Notes: a model not told the origin generated them from the letters alone. Shown: positions 17,916-27,687, numbered from the stretch's first letter. The stretch is 64,000 nucleotides of DNA from an uncultured Prevotella sp. (GCF_937863835.1 NZ_CALMHT010000073.1:23701-87700), one strand, 5' to 3'. Translations and numbers: made by a program.

Positions 17916-20108
17916 CTATAGCAAATGCCATGCTACAGTCACTCCAGCCATCACAATACTTACCATTGACATCAGTTTTATAAGTATATTGAGAGATGGA
18001 CCGGATGTGTCCTTAAACGGGTCGCCTACTGTGTCGCCAACGATGGTCGCTTTATGACATTCGGAACCCTTGCCACCGAAATATCCTTCTTCTACCATCT
18101 TCTTCGCGTTATCCCATGAACCGCCGGCATTAGCCATAAATATGGCGAGCGTGAAACCGGTGGCAAGACCGCCGCAAAGCATACCCATAACACCTGCGAC
18201 ACCGAAAATGATGCCCATCAGTATTGGTATGACGATGGCTAGCATTGAAGATAATATCATTTCGTGTTGAGCTGACTTGGTGGATATTTCTACGCATCTG
18301 CTATAGTCAGGCGTAGATTCACCTTCCAGTATACCTTTTATTTCATGGAATTGTCTTCTTACTTCCTCTACCATCGTTTGGGCGGCGCGACCGACAGCAC
18401 CCATCGTCAATCCACAGAAAAGGAATGCAGTCATGGCTCCTACGAATATACCGACCAGAACGATAGGGTTCATCAGGTTTACCTGGAAATAATTCATAAA
18501 ATCGATCATGCTGGCTTTTGCCGTTTCAATAACATCGCCAGTAGGGAGCGTGATAGATGTCTGTCCGATGCGTATCATGCCGATTTTAATCTCTTCTACA
18601 TACGATGCCAACAGGGCGAGGGCCGTGAGAGCGGCAGAACCTATAGCGAATCCTTTACCTGTAGCGGCTGTGGTGTTGCCCAGTGCGTCGAGCGCATCGG
18701 TACGGTTACGTACGTCTTCACCCAAGTCGCTCATTTCCGCATTGCCACCGGCGTTATCGGCTATAGGACCGTATGCGTCTGTTGCCAGTGTTATACCCAG
18801 CGTAGACAACATACCCACGGCGGCAATACCTATTCCGTACAGACCCTTGGACATGGCGGCGGCTTCCATTCTGATGTTGAATCCGTTAGCACACAGATAA
18901 CTCATGATGATAGCGATGCCAATAGTGATAACAGGTATACATGTTGAAATCATACCTGTTCCGATACCTTTTATAATCACCGTGGCAGCACCTGTCTGTG
19001 AAGATTCCGCTATCTTCTGTGTCGGTTTGTAAGTCTGACTTGTATAGTATTCCGTTGTTTGTCCGATGATGACACCGGCAGCCAGTCCGCAAATGACAGA
19101 GAATGATATGCCCAACCAATTCTCCAATCCAAGAAGATATAGTATACCGAAAGTAAATACGCCTATCAGCATAGCAGCTGTATTCGTACCTGTTCCCAGT
19201 GATTTCAATAAATCCTTCATCGTGGCTCCTTCATTGGTCTTAACCATAAATATACCCATCAGTGAAAGGAATATGCCCATTGCAGCAATAATCATAGGCG
19301 CTAATACAGCCTTCAACTGCATATCACTGCTCATGGCGAAAGCGGTGGCGCCAAGGGCGGCGGTGGAAAGAATACTGCCACAATAACTTTCGTACAGGTC
19401 AGCACCCATACCGGCCACATCACCTACATTATCACCTACATTATCAGCTATGGTAGCCGGATTTCGAGGATCGTCCTCAGGTATGTTAGCTTCTACTTTT
19501 CCTACGAGATCGGCACCTACATCCGCAGCTTTGGTATATATACCACCACCTACACGGGCGAACAGGGCCTGGGTAGATGCACCCATACCGAAGGTAAGCA
19601 TTGTCGTCGTAATAGCTACAAGGTCGTAAATACCCAACGATGTCAGTATAATAAACCATAATGATATATCCAATAATCCCAGTCCTACGACGACCAGTCC
19701 CATTACCGAACCACTTCTGAAAGCTATTTTCAGTCCTTTACCCAGTTCTTTCCTTGCTGCATTGGCAGTACGTGCCGATGCATAAGTGGCAGTCTTCATA
19801 CCGAAGAATCCTGATAGTCCTGAGAAAAATCCACCGGTAAGGAACGCGAACGGTACCCATGGATTCTGAATACCAAGTCCGTAAGCCAAGAAAGCAAAAA
19901 ACAACGCAAGAATGATAAATACGATAGTTACCACCTTATACTGCTGGCGCAAGTAGGCCATGGCGCCTTTCCGCACATGTTCGGCGATTTCTATCATACG
20001 TGGTGTACCTTCTTCTTCTTTCATCATGTTTTTGAAGAAGAACCAGGCCATACATAATGCTATACATGAAGCAATCGGTATAACCCAAAAATAAATCGGA
20101 ATGTTCAT
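17916..20108 (-). CDS. hppA: membrane-bound ion-translocating pyrophosphatase, K+-dependent type
   Basis: Couples PPi hydrolysis to H+ or Na+ pumping across the inner membrane. 730 residues, about 16 hydrophobic helices. The catalytic signature DVGADLVGKVE, the downstream DNVGDNVGDVAGMGADLYESY region (Asp/Asn metal ligands), and the C-terminal GDTVGDPFKDTSGPSLN are intact. The sequence GNTTAATGKG carries Ala where K+-independent enzymes have Lys, which places it in the K+-dependent class; this class contains both Na+ and H+ pumps and I cannot separate them by eye. It fits with PPDK elsewhere in the window: PPi released by biosynthesis is reused as energy currency. It lies 64 bp after the porin gene. 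Confidence 0.96.
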   Translation of the reverse strand: MNIPIYFWVIPIASCIALCMAWFFFKNMMKEEEGTPRMIEIAEHVRKGAMAYLRQQYKVVTIVFIILALFFAFLAYGLGIQNPWVPFAFLTGGFFSGLSGFFGMKTATYASARTANAARKELGKGLKIAFRSGSVMGLVVVGLGLLDISLWFIILTSLGIYDLVAITTTMLTFGMGASTQALFARVGGGIYTKAADVGADLVGKVEANIPEDDPRNPATIADNVGDNVGDVAGMGADLYESYCGSILSTAALGATAFAMSSDMQLKAVLAPMIIAAMGIFLSLMGIFMVKTNEGATMKDLLKSLGTGTNTAAMLIGVFTFGILYLLGLENWLGISFSVICGLAAGVIIGQTTEYYTSQTYKPTQKIAESSQTGAATVIIKGIGTGMISTCIPVITIGIAIIMSYLCANGFNIRMEAAAMSKGLYGIGIAAVGMLSTLGITLATDAYGPIADNAGGNAEMSDLGEDVRNRTDALDALGNTTAATGKGFAIGSAALTALALLASYVEEIKIGMIRIGQTSITLPTGDVIETAKASMIDFMNYFQVNLMNPIVLVGIFVGAMTAFLFCGLTMGAVGRAAQTMVEEVRRQFHEIKGILEGESTPDYSRCVEISTKSAQHEMILSSMLAIVIPILMGIIFGVAGVMGMLCGGLATGFTLAIFMANAGGSWDNAKKMVEEGYFGGKGSECHKATIVGDTVGDPFKDTSGPSLNILIKLMSMVSIVMAGVTVAWHLL

Positions 20109-20147
20109 AGTAGTAATATATTAAAAGATTATTAATTAAGTGTCAAT

Positions 20148-20189
20148 CCGATAGTGTATGTATCGGTAGTTTCTAGAAACTCACCGATA
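20148..20189. repeat. three-part inverted repeat between porin and hppA
   Basis: CCGATA (20148-20153), TATCGGT (20161-20167) and ACCGATA (20183-20189): the middle element can pair with either neighbour, giving two mutually exclusive hairpins; the second overlaps the porin stop codon at 20173. No T-run follows, so it is not a standard terminator. It may be an mRNA-processing or stability element. Confidence 0.5.
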
Positions 20190-21291
20190 CCTGGCAGTCA
20201 ATCATATTATAATTAGAATTGCTGACTGATCTGTCGTTAACACGGATATACTCCAGTTGGGCTTTCACGTGTTTGAAGAAGATATAGTCGGCACCTATTT
20301 CATATTGGTTGTTACTGTTTCCCCATGTCGCATCACTGCGGTATGAACTATATCTCGCCTTTATGTGACATACATCTTTCTGGATGGGGGCAATAGCCGC
20401 TACATACCATCCGTCCGACTTGTCACCGATAGACTCATTGATAGTCAGGTCTGTTTCACTTGAGTTTTTGAAGGCCTTACCTTGACTATGTATATATTCA
20501 GATCTGAATGTCCAGTCGTTATTGGCGTATTCGCCACTGATGGCATATCTGTTTTTGTCAACACTGACAATTTGTTGAGATGATACACCTGTGGTGGCAT
20601 CCGTTAGCGTACCTTTACGTGCATAACTGCCGGTCCATCCGAAGGCTCCCAGTCTGAGTCCTTTTATGGGCATGACCCAGAAACCGCCTATAAAGTCTTT
20701 CTTGTTGTCAACATCTGTCGTGTTGGTACCTTGACCGTTGTACACAGCCAACTGATAATGAAGCAGGTTTCTCCCTGCATTGTTTTTCAGGAAATCACCC
20801 TGTACCTGTACACCGATATCACGACCGTTGGATGCATGTTCACCTGTGCGGTCGGTCATACCCGAAAGATTACTTACTACTGTACCATAACCCATAAACC
20901 CCTGAGCGATAGGGGTCATCGGATTCTCGAATGTAAACGCACGCTTAAACTGTCCTATTTTGATTCTGGCGAAGTCGTATTTCTGCCATTCCAAAAATGC
21001 GTCCAATATACGTGGACCGCTGTTGCTGCCTGGGGTTCCGTTCAGTTGGGCTTGTATCTTGAAATAGAACTGATTGGCTATTTTTCCGTCTACAGACATT
21101 CTCACAAGTCGTAAACTGAACTTATCATGAGGCGTCAGATCCTTCTGACTGCTGTATTGGTACTCGCCGATAATATAACCACTTAGTTTCACATTCTGAA
21201 ACCAATCTTTACTCCAACCGTTTTGGGCATTGGCAGCCATCATTGTGAACAAGAAAATAATGAATATGTATAACTTTCTCATTTTGTTCAT
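20173..21291 (-). CDS. outer-membrane porin, OprO/OprP (phosphate-selective) family
   Basis: 372 residues with a signal peptide (KLYIFIIFLFTMMAANAQ) followed by short alternating amphipathic strands: VKLSGYIIGEYQYSS, KFSLRLVRMSVDGKI, YFKIQAQLNG and so on, ending in an aromatic C-terminal strand (QVSVSF), as expected for an outer-membrane barrel. The mid-region (ENPMTPIAQGFMGYG, and GGFWVMPIKGLRLGAFGWTG) is typical of the Porin_O_P family. Substrate selectivity is inferred only from the family name. It starts 6 bp after rlmD and precedes hppA; phosphate uptake next to a PPi-hydrolysing pump is suggestive but unproven. Confidence 0.85.
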   Translation of the reverse strand: MNKMRKLYIFIIFLFTMMAANAQNGWSKDWFQNVKLSGYIIGEYQYSSQKDLTPHDKFSLRLVRMSVDGKIANQFYFKIQAQLNGTPGSNSGPRILDAFLEWQKYDFARIKIGQFKRAFTFENPMTPIAQGFMGYGTVVSNLSGMTDRTGEHASNGRDIGVQVQGDFLKNNAGRNLLHYQLAVYNGQGTNTTDVDNKKDFIGGFWVMPIKGLRLGAFGWTGSYARKGTLTDATTGVSSQQIVSVDKNRYAISGEYANNDWTFRSEYIHSQGKAFKNSSETDLTINESIGDKSDGWYVAAIAPIQKDVCHIKARYSSYRSDATWGNSNNQYEIGADYIFFKHVKAQLEYIRVNDRSVSNSNYNMIDCQVSVSF

Positions 21292-21297
21292 ATTAGT

Positions 21298-22716
21298 TTA
21301 TTTTAGTTCAAGTAATACAACGTTTTCTACATGAGGCGTATGTGGAAACATATCCACTGGTTGTACAGCCTTCACTTTATACATGCTGTCAAGGTCGGCT
21401 AGGTCTCTTGCCTGAGTAGCCGGATTACAACTTACATATACGATTCTTTTTGGTGCAGCCCTCATGATTGTCTTCACCACATCCGGATGCATACCTGCAC
21501 GGGGTGGGTCGGTGATAATTGTATCGGGTTGTCCATGTTCAGCTATGAATTCATCCGTTAGAATATCCTTCATATCACCTGCATAGAACATCGTGTTCTT
21601 GATATCGTTGATTTCCGAATTGACTTTGGCGTCTTCTATCGCCTCAGGTACATATTCTATACCGATAACCTTCTTAGCCTTTCCGGCAACAAAATTGGCT
21701 ATGGTACCTGTACCTGTGTACAAGTCGTAAACAGTCTCCTCACCGGTAAGACCGGCAAAGTTGCGTGCCACCTGATAGAGGTGGTAAGCCTGTTCGGTAT
21801 TGGTCTGATAAAAACTTTTTGGTCCTACTTTGAATTTGAGGTTTTCCATCTCTTCATAGATAAAGTCCTTACCACTGAATGTCGTCAGTTCCAAGTCGCC
21901 GATTGTATCATTTCCCTTCTGATTGTCTACATACAGTAACGATGTGATTTGCGGAAAGTTGTCGGCGATATGCTGCATCAGTCCTTTCGCTCTGGCATCG
22001 TCATCCTCTTCCTCATAATGGAACTGGACGATAACCATCCACTCACCCGAATTGGAATTACGGATGATAATATCCCTCAGCAGTCCTTTCTGAGCCCTCA
22101 GGTCAAAGAAAGAGAGATGGTTTTCATAAGCATAATCGCGGATGGAATTTCTTATCTCATTATGCAAATCATCCATCAGCCAACATTTGTCTATTGGCAG
22201 TATTTTGTCGAAAGCACCGGTGATATGAAAACCTACGGCGTTCATATTATCAAAAGATTCACCTGTCGCAATCTGCTCCTTGGTGAGCCATCTCTTGTTA
22301 GAACAGCCGAATTCCAGTTTGTTACGGTATTCCTGTGTCTTGACCGATCCCAATATGGGGTTGAATTCAGGCAGTTCAATCTTACCTATTCTCGTCAACT
22401 GGTCGAAAACCTGTTGCTGCTTGAATTTCAATTGCTCTTCATAAGGGAGATTCTGCCATTTACAACCGCCGCAGATACCGAAATGCTCGCACATCGGCTT
22501 CACGCGTACCTTACTATATTCTATGAAACGTATCACTTCAGCCTCACAATAGTGATGCTTCTTGCGGCGAACCTGTAAATCCACGACATCGCCTGGTACT
22601 GTAAAAGGAACAAACACCACCATGTCATTCACTCTAGCCAAAGACTTGCCTTCAGCGGCAATATCGGTGATTGTAATATTTTCCAGTATGGGTAATTCTT
22701 TTTTTCTTCTTGTCAT
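21298..22716 (-). CDS. rlmD: 23S rRNA (uracil-C5)-methyltransferase, RlmD/RumA family
   Basis: 472 residues. An N-terminal TRAM domain (LENITITDIAAEGKSLARV) binds RNA, a cysteine cluster CEHFGICGGCKW ligates a [4Fe-4S] centre, and the C-terminal Rossmann methyltransferase shows DLYTGTGTIANF (SAM loop), TDPPRAGMH, and YVSCNPAT with the catalytic Cys. It methylates a specific uridine in 23S rRNA (m5U). It heads a three-gene transcript with the porin and hppA, from a promoter at 22734-22741; the functional association looks accidental. Confidence 0.94.
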   Translation of the reverse strand: MTRRKKELPILENITITDIAAEGKSLARVNDMVVFVPFTVPGDVVDLQVRRKKHHYCEAEVIRFIEYSKVRVKPMCEHFGICGGCKWQNLPYEEQLKFKQQQVFDQLTRIGKIELPEFNPILGSVKTQEYRNKLEFGCSNKRWLTKEQIATGESFDNMNAVGFHITGAFDKILPIDKCWLMDDLHNEIRNSIRDYAYENHLSFFDLRAQKGLLRDIIIRNSNSGEWMVIVQFHYEEEDDDARAKGLMQHIADNFPQITSLLYVDNQKGNDTIGDLELTTFSGKDFIYEEMENLKFKVGPKSFYQTNTEQAYHLYQVARNFAGLTGEETVYDLYTGTGTIANFVAGKAKKVIGIEYVPEAIEDAKVNSEINDIKNTMFYAGDMKDILTDEFIAEHGQPDTIITDPPRAGMHPDVVKTIMRAAPKRIVYVSCNPATQARDLADLDSMYKVKAVQPVDMFPHTPHVENVVLLELK

Positions 22717-22733
22717 TTTGATAAATTGTAGTG

Positions 22734-22741
22734 CAAAGATA
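22734..22741 (-). promoter_or_regulatory. -7 element for rlmD operon
   Basis: TATCTTTG on the minus strand, 18 nt before the ATG at 22716. Confidence 0.6.
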
Positions 22742-22835
22742 CAACTATTTTTCCTTCATAATACCCAATTTTTTCATAAAATATATAGAAATTCAAAAAA
22801 TGTAAGGTCCACATTGCAATTTTTTACTTATTTTC

Positions 22836-22866
22836 TTGCAAAACAGAGAAAACTATATTATATTTG
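22836..22866 (+). promoter_or_regulatory. Bacteroidota promoter for ppdK
   Basis: TTG at 22836-22838, 20-nt gap, TATATTTG at 22859-22866, 43 nt before the ATG. Confidence 0.75.
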
Positions 22867-22909
22867 CATATCTAAAGATTTTAAATTTAACGAGTGAAAT
22901 ACATAAATT

Positions 22910-25630
22910 ATGAGTGAAAAAAGAGTTTATACCTTCGGAAACGGAAAAGCGGAAGGTAAAGCGGATATGAGAAATCTGCTTGGCGGAAAGGGAGCCAATT
23001 TGGCTGAGATGAATCTAATAGGAGTACCGGTTCCTCCGGGTTTCACAATTACGACTGATGTTTGCAACGAATATTTTGAGAAAGGCAAGGCTGATGTTGT
23101 TGCCCTTCTTAAAGACGATGTGGAACGTTCGGTAAAACACATAGAAACACTGATGAACAGTAAATTTGGCGATTCTGCCAATCCGCTGCTCGTCTCAGTA
23201 CGTTCAGGCGCGCGTGCTTCTATGCCTGGTATGATGGATACCATTCTGAACCTTGGTCTTAATGATGAGGTTGTGGAAGGTCTGGCCCGTAAGACAGGCA
23301 ATGAGCGTTTCGCTTACGACAGTTACCGTCGTTTCGTACAGATGTACGGTGATGTGGTTATGGGATTGAAACCGGTGAACAAGGAAGATATCGACCCATT
23401 TGAGGAAATTATCGATAAGGTAAAAGCTCAGCGAGGTATCAAACTTGATAACGAGATGACGACCGACGAACTGAAACAGCTTGTTACCTTATTTAAGAAG
23501 GCTATCAAGGAACGTACCGGACAGGATTTCCCCAATAATCCGATGGATCAGTTGTGGGGCGCTATCTGTGCCGTCTTTGACAGTTGGATGAACGATCGCG
23601 CCATCCTTTACCGTAAAATGGAAGGTATACCTGCAGAGTGGGGTACCGCTGTATCTGTTATGGCTATGGTGTTCGGTAATATGGGCAATACATCTGCTAC
23701 AGGTGTTTGTTTCAGCCGTGATGCAGCTACAGGTGAGAATATATTCAATGGTGAATATCTTGTCAATGCTCAGGGTGAGGATGTCGTAGCCGGTATCCGT
23801 ACACCACAGCAGATTACGCGCGAGGGTTCTCTCCGTTGGGCTAAACAGCAGTGTGTTGATCAGTCTGTACGCGAGAGCAAATATCCATCTATGGAAGAAG
23901 CTATGCCTGAGATATACAAGCAACTCAACGATTTGCAGGATAAACTGGAAAAGCATTATCATGATATGCAGGATATGGAATTCACAGTTCAGGAAGGTAA
24001 GTTGTGGTTCTTGCAGACTCGTAACGGAAAACGTACCGGACCAGCTATGGTGAAGATTGCCATGGATCTTCTGCACGAAGGACAGATAGATGAGAAGACA
24101 GCACTTGAGCGTTGCGAACCAAATAAATTGGACGAACTTCTGCATCCTGTATTTGACAAGACAGCTCAGAAACAGGCAAAAGTCCTGACACGTGGCTTAC
24201 CGGCATCTCCTGGCGCTGCATGTGGTCAGATTGTCTTCTTTGCTGATGATGCAGAGAAATGGCATGAAGATGGTCATCAGGTAGTGATGGTACGTATAGA
24301 GACTTCACCTGAAGACTTGGCAGGTATGTCTGCCGCAGAAGGTATATTGACTGCCCGTGGCGGTATGACGAGTCATGCAGCCGTAGTGGCACGCGGTATG
24401 GGTAAATGCTGCGTATCCGGTGCCGGAGCTATCAATGTAGATTATAAGGCACGCACGGTAGAAATCGACGGAACGTTACTGAAAGAAGGTGATTATATTT
24501 CTCTTAACGGTAGTACTGGTGAGGTTTATCTTGGTGAAGTGAATACAAAACCTGCTGAAGTTACAGGTGATTTCGCTGAACTGATGGACCTTTGTAACAA
24601 GTACACCCGACTTGTTGTCCGCACGAATGCTGATACTCCTCATGATGCCGAAGTTGCCCGTTCGTTCGGAGCCGTAGGTATCGGTCTTTGCCGTACAGAG
24701 CACATGTTCTTCGAGAACGAGAAGATCAAGGCGATGCGCGAGATGATACTGTCTGAAACTGTTGAAGGACGCAAGAAGGCATTGAAGAAACTGTTACCTT
24801 ATCAGAAACAGGATTTCTATGGTATACTGAAGGCTATGGACGGCTATCCAGTCAACATTCGTCTGCTAGATCCTCCATTGCATGAGTTTGTACCTCACGA
24901 TCTGAAAGGTCAGGAAGAGATGGCAAAGGAAATGGGTGTCAGTGTTCAGAAGATACAACAGCGTGTCAACAGTCTAAGCGAGCACAATCCGATGTTGGGT
25001 CATCGTGGTTGCCGTCTTGGTAACACATATCCTGAGATTACGGAGATGCAGACACAGGCTATTCTTGGTGCAGCTATCCAGTTGAAGAAAGAAGGCATGG
25101 ATCCGCATCCGGAAATTATGGTTCCATTGATCGGTATTGTCAACGAATTTGATGCTCAGGAGAAAGTGATCCGTGAAACGGCTGCGACTCTCTTTAAGGA
25201 AGAGGGTGTAGAGATACCATTCCGTGTCGGTACGATGATAGAGATTCCACGTGCTGCCCTTACAGCTGATTATATCGCCAAAAAGGCAGAATACTTCAGT
25301 TTCGGAACAAACGACCTTACTCAGATGACATTCGGATATAGTCGTGACGACATCGCCAGTTTCTTGCCAGTATACTTAGACAAGAAGATTCTTAATGTCG
25401 ATCCTTTCCAGGTGTTAGACCAGAACGGTGTAGGCCAGTTGATCAAGATAGCAGTAGAGAAAGGCCGTAATACACGTCCTAATCTTACATGCGGTATATG
25501 TGGAGAACATGGTGGAGAACCATCATCAGTTAAATTCTGCGACAGAGTAGGGCTCAACTACGTCAGTTGTTCACCTTTCCGTGTTCCTATTGCCAGATTG
25601 GCTGCGGCACAGGGTGCGATAGAAAAGTAA
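22910..25630 (+). CDS. ppdK: pyruvate, phosphate dikinase
   Basis: Interconverts pyruvate + ATP + Pi with PEP + AMP + PPi. At 906 residues it has the usual length. The N-terminal ATP-binding domain starts FGNGKAEGKADMRNLLGGKGANLAEM; the central swivelling domain has GGMTSHAAVVARGMGK with the phospho-His; the C-terminal TIM barrel holds the PEP/pyruvate site with FGTNDLTQMTFG and the catalytic Cys in LTCGICGEHGG. It lacks the plant-type transit extension. In an anaerobe it can run toward pyruvate and ATP, consuming PPi, or toward PEP, supplying PPi to hppA. It is monocistronic: own promoter and a terminator at 25663. Confidence 0.98.
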   Translation: MSEKRVYTFGNGKAEGKADMRNLLGGKGANLAEMNLIGVPVPPGFTITTDVCNEYFEKGKADVVALLKDDVERSVKHIETLMNSKFGDSANPLLVSVRSGARASMPGMMDTILNLGLNDEVVEGLARKTGNERFAYDSYRRFVQMYGDVVMGLKPVNKEDIDPFEEIIDKVKAQRGIKLDNEMTTDELKQLVTLFKKAIKERTGQDFPNNPMDQLWGAICAVFDSWMNDRAILYRKMEGIPAEWGTAVSVMAMVFGNMGNTSATGVCFSRDAATGENIFNGEYLVNAQGEDVVAGIRTPQQITREGSLRWAKQQCVDQSVRESKYPSMEEAMPEIYKQLNDLQDKLEKHYHDMQDMEFTVQEGKLWFLQTRNGKRTGPAMVKIAMDLLHEGQIDEKTALERCEPNKLDELLHPVFDKTAQKQAKVLTRGLPASPGAACGQIVFFADDAEKWHEDGHQVVMVRIETSPEDLAGMSAAEGILTARGGMTSHAAVVARGMGKCCVSGAGAINVDYKARTVEIDGTLLKEGDYISLNGSTGEVYLGEVNTKPAEVTGDFAELMDLCNKYTRLVVRTNADTPHDAEVARSFGAVGIGLCRTEHMFFENEKIKAMREMILSETVEGRKKALKKLLPYQKQDFYGILKAMDGYPVNIRLLDPPLHEFVPHDLKGQEEMAKEMGVSVQKIQQRVNSLSEHNPMLGHRGCRLGNTYPEITEMQTQAILGAAIQLKKEGMDPHPEIMVPLIGIVNEFDAQEKVIRETAATLFKEEGVEIPFRVGTMIEIPRAALTADYIAKKAEYFSFGTNDLTQMTFGYSRDDIASFLPVYLDKKILNVDPFQVLDQNGVGQLIKIAVEKGRNTRPNLTCGICGEHGGEPSSVKFCDRVGLNYVSCSPFRVPIARLAAAQGAIEK

Positions 25631-25662
25631 TTTCTCTTTTATCGTATAAGGCGAATATAAAA

Positions 25663-25696
25663 GCGCCCCATAAGTTGGATACAACTTATGGGGCGC
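25663..25696. terminator. hairpin between convergent ppdK and zinc-ribbon gene
   Basis: Perfect 14-bp GC-rich stem (25663-25676 and 25683-25696), 6-nt loop; flanks are only moderately T-rich on either strand, so it probably serves both genes. Confidence 0.78.
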
Positions 25697-25714
25697 AATT
25701 TATAATAAATATCT

Positions 25715-26893
25715 TTATTGTACGATTTTTACCATATTCAGTTCAGCTATTTTGCCTTCAGGAGAAACGGCTGCTTTTATCTTATAAGTGTTAAGGACAT
25801 TCTGAGTAGCATCCGTGTGTTCCACTTTTTGATCTACCGTGAATGTGACGACATAAGAGAATTCATCTTCGCTAACCGGTTTTTTATCTATATGGAAATC
25901 ATTGTTTACACGCCATGTCATACTGGTAATGTCAGGCTTGCTGTAGATCTTCTTCATAAACGAGATAACATCACTTTTCGTAGCATTTGGTTTGCCCAGA
26001 AAACTGTTGAGCAGTCCGGCTACAGTCCCGGTAACGGTACTTTCATCACGATTTGAAAGTCCACCGAAGTATTCGTGGAACAGACTGCTTATCATCTGTT
26101 TATCTTCAGGATTAACCTTCGTTGCCGACATTTTATCTGCAGCTTGTTGAGCCTCGTCAATATGTTCACCGTCAGCATGTTCTTGTATGTACGCCTGATA
26201 TGATTCAAGAGTAGCTTCATTTGAAGCACTAGCCCAGTCGATAGAGTCAATCTTATGTTTTGCTTCTCCTACATGTATACTGTTCGGATGCTGATCAATA
26301 TATTGCTGTAGAGCACTTTTAGAGTTGCTAACTAGTGCATTTGTCCAATCTGTATCACCTTTCTTTAATAGTTGCAGATGCGCTTCGATACTGTCGCGGT
26401 GTGCTTCTGGAGCGTCCTCGTAACTATCAAGATAGTTTTGTAGTACGGCCGGGTCACTGCTCTGCATAGCCATTTCGTAAGCATCTTTTTCTTTATTGTT
26501 TTTCGCATCATTGTAATAATAAAAACAAATAGAACATATAATTACAGCTATAACGAAAGAGATAATCAGTGCTGTATGATTCTTTTTCTTCGGTTCTTTC
26601 TCAGGGTTATTGCCATCAGTAGTATCCTTCTTGTCATCTGTTGGCGGAACCGGTGGAACCGCTGTAGGTCGTGTGGGATTAACGGGCCGTGGACTGACAG
26701 GAGTTTGTGCCGACTGTTGACCAGCTACATAAGGGCGGTGACAATTAGGACACTGACCTTCAGACTTAAAGAAAACTTCACCACAATCCGGGCATTTCGT
26801 TATTTTCCCGGCTATTTCTATGCCACAACTAGGACAAGTGTGTGCTTGGTCGCTAACCTGACGACCACATTCTGGACATTTAATGATTGCCAT
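25715..26893 (-). CDS. double zinc-ribbon membrane protein of unknown function
   Basis: 392 residues. Two treble zinc ribbons occupy the N-terminus: CPECGRQVSDQAHTCPSCG (5-23) and CPDCGEVFFKSEGQCPNCH (34-52). A Pro/Thr-rich linker, a single transmembrane helix (TALIISFVIAVIICSICFYYY, about 107-128), TPR-like helical repeats (NYLDSYEDAPEAHRDS, QYIDQHPNSIHVGEA, AYIQEHADGEHIDEA), and a C-terminal NTF2-like/DUF4878-type domain follow. The ribbons face the cytoplasm, the remainder the periplasm. It follows the GH25 lysozyme gene by 42 bp, so a role in envelope maintenance is possible. Confidence 0.75.
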   Translation of the reverse strand: MAIIKCPECGRQVSDQAHTCPSCGIEIAGKITKCPDCGEVFFKSEGQCPNCHRPYVAGQQSAQTPVSPRPVNPTRPTAVPPVPPTDDKKDTTDGNNPEKEPKKKNHTALIISFVIAVIICSICFYYYNDAKNNKEKDAYEMAMQSSDPAVLQNYLDSYEDAPEAHRDSIEAHLQLLKKGDTDWTNALVSNSKSALQQYIDQHPNSIHVGEAKHKIDSIDWASASNEATLESYQAYIQEHADGEHIDEAQQAADKMSATKVNPEDKQMISSLFHEYFGGLSNRDESTVTGTVAGLLNSFLGKPNATKSDVISFMKKIYSKPDITSMTWRVNNDFHIDKKPVSEDEFSYVVTFTVDQKVEHTDATQNVLNTYKIKAAVSPEGKIAELNMVKIVQ

Positions 26894-26935
26894 TGTTTTC
26901 TAATTTATTTATTTGTTATTTGTTTCTTTTATTCC

Positions 26936-27640
26936 TTAATGTCTGTAGCGAATCTCACGCAGTCCGTGTCTACCCATAAAACGACTTTTGTCTACATACG
27001 AGTTTATTCCGTTGATGCGACCTTTTCCTGTGTATTGCCACAATATATAATCACGACCGTCTGCCAAAGCCGGTTCACGACGGGTATACTGGGCTATCAT
27101 CAACTTATAATCGTCAATTTTTCCTAGTAAATAGTGATCGTAGAAGTTGGCGAATGTGTATAACAGCGGTTTCTGATGGTAAGTCTTTTCTACCAGATCA
27201 AGGAACTTAAACAGAGAGTCGCAGAAGGCTTCCGTATCAAGTCCTTGTTTTGTTTCAATATCAATCATCGGTATCAGGTCCTGGTCACCAGGGCGACACT
27301 GTGATATGAAATTGTCCAATTGTTTCTGTTGCTCTGAAAGCGGACGATAAAAATGGTACGACCCCACTTTCAGTCCGTATCTGTGCGCCATGAATATATT
27401 GTCTTCGAACATGTCGTCTATCTTGTTGCCACCTTCTGTGGCTTTCAGATATACATAAGCCATCTTCGTATTGTCTCCAACGGTTTCCCAGAACACTTTA
27501 CCTTGATAGTGGCTTAAGTCTATGCCGTGTATATGGCTGCATGTATCTTCACACTGTACGTAATTACCTTCCTGAGCAAATGTTTTTAATGTAAATATCT
27601 GAATTAAACTTATTAATATTATTATTTTTTTCATTATCAT
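26936..27640 (-). CDS. GH25 family lysozyme (muramidase)
   Basis: 234 residues with a signal peptide (MKKIIILISLIQIFTLKTFAQ). The GH25 barrel follows: HGIDLSHYQG with the first catalytic Asp, YVYLKATEG, GSYHFYRP, then MIDIET carrying the DxE catalytic pair, and DYILWQYTGKGRINGI near the end. It cleaves the MurNAc-GlcNAc bond of peptidoglycan, in the periplasm or against other bacteria. Two ATGs (27640, 27634) are possible; the second gives a cleaner signal peptide. Promoter at 27657-27687; probably heads the operon with the zinc-ribbon gene. Confidence 0.9.
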   Translation of the reverse strand: MIMKKIIILISLIQIFTLKTFAQEGNYVQCEDTCSHIHGIDLSHYQGKVFWETVGDNTKMAYVYLKATEGGNKIDDMFEDNIFMAHRYGLKVGSYHFYRPLSEQQKQLDNFISQCRPGDQDLIPMIDIETKQGLDTEAFCDSLFKFLDLVEKTYHQKPLLYTFANFYDHYLLGKIDDYKLMIAQYTRREPALADGRDYILWQYTGKGRINGINSYVDKSRFMGRHGLREIRYRH

Positions 27641-27656
27641 ACTTTTCTTTGGCTTG

Positions 27657-27687
27657 CAAAGATAGTTATTATAATCGAAAAACGCAA
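27657..27687 (-). promoter_or_regulatory. Bacteroidota promoter for GH25 operon
   Basis: Minus strand: TTG at 27687-27685, 20-nt gap, TATCTTTG at 27664-27657. It overlaps a 6-bp inverted repeat (27686-27700). Confidence 0.7.

Noticed and set aside
17800-17931. N-terminal extension of the octa-His protein
   Set aside because: Runs through the hppA terminator hairpin and its own promoter -7 box.
18345-18947. 200-codon frame opposite hppA
   Set aside because: Shadow of the pyrophosphatase; His/Cys-rich low-quality protein, no promoter or start context.
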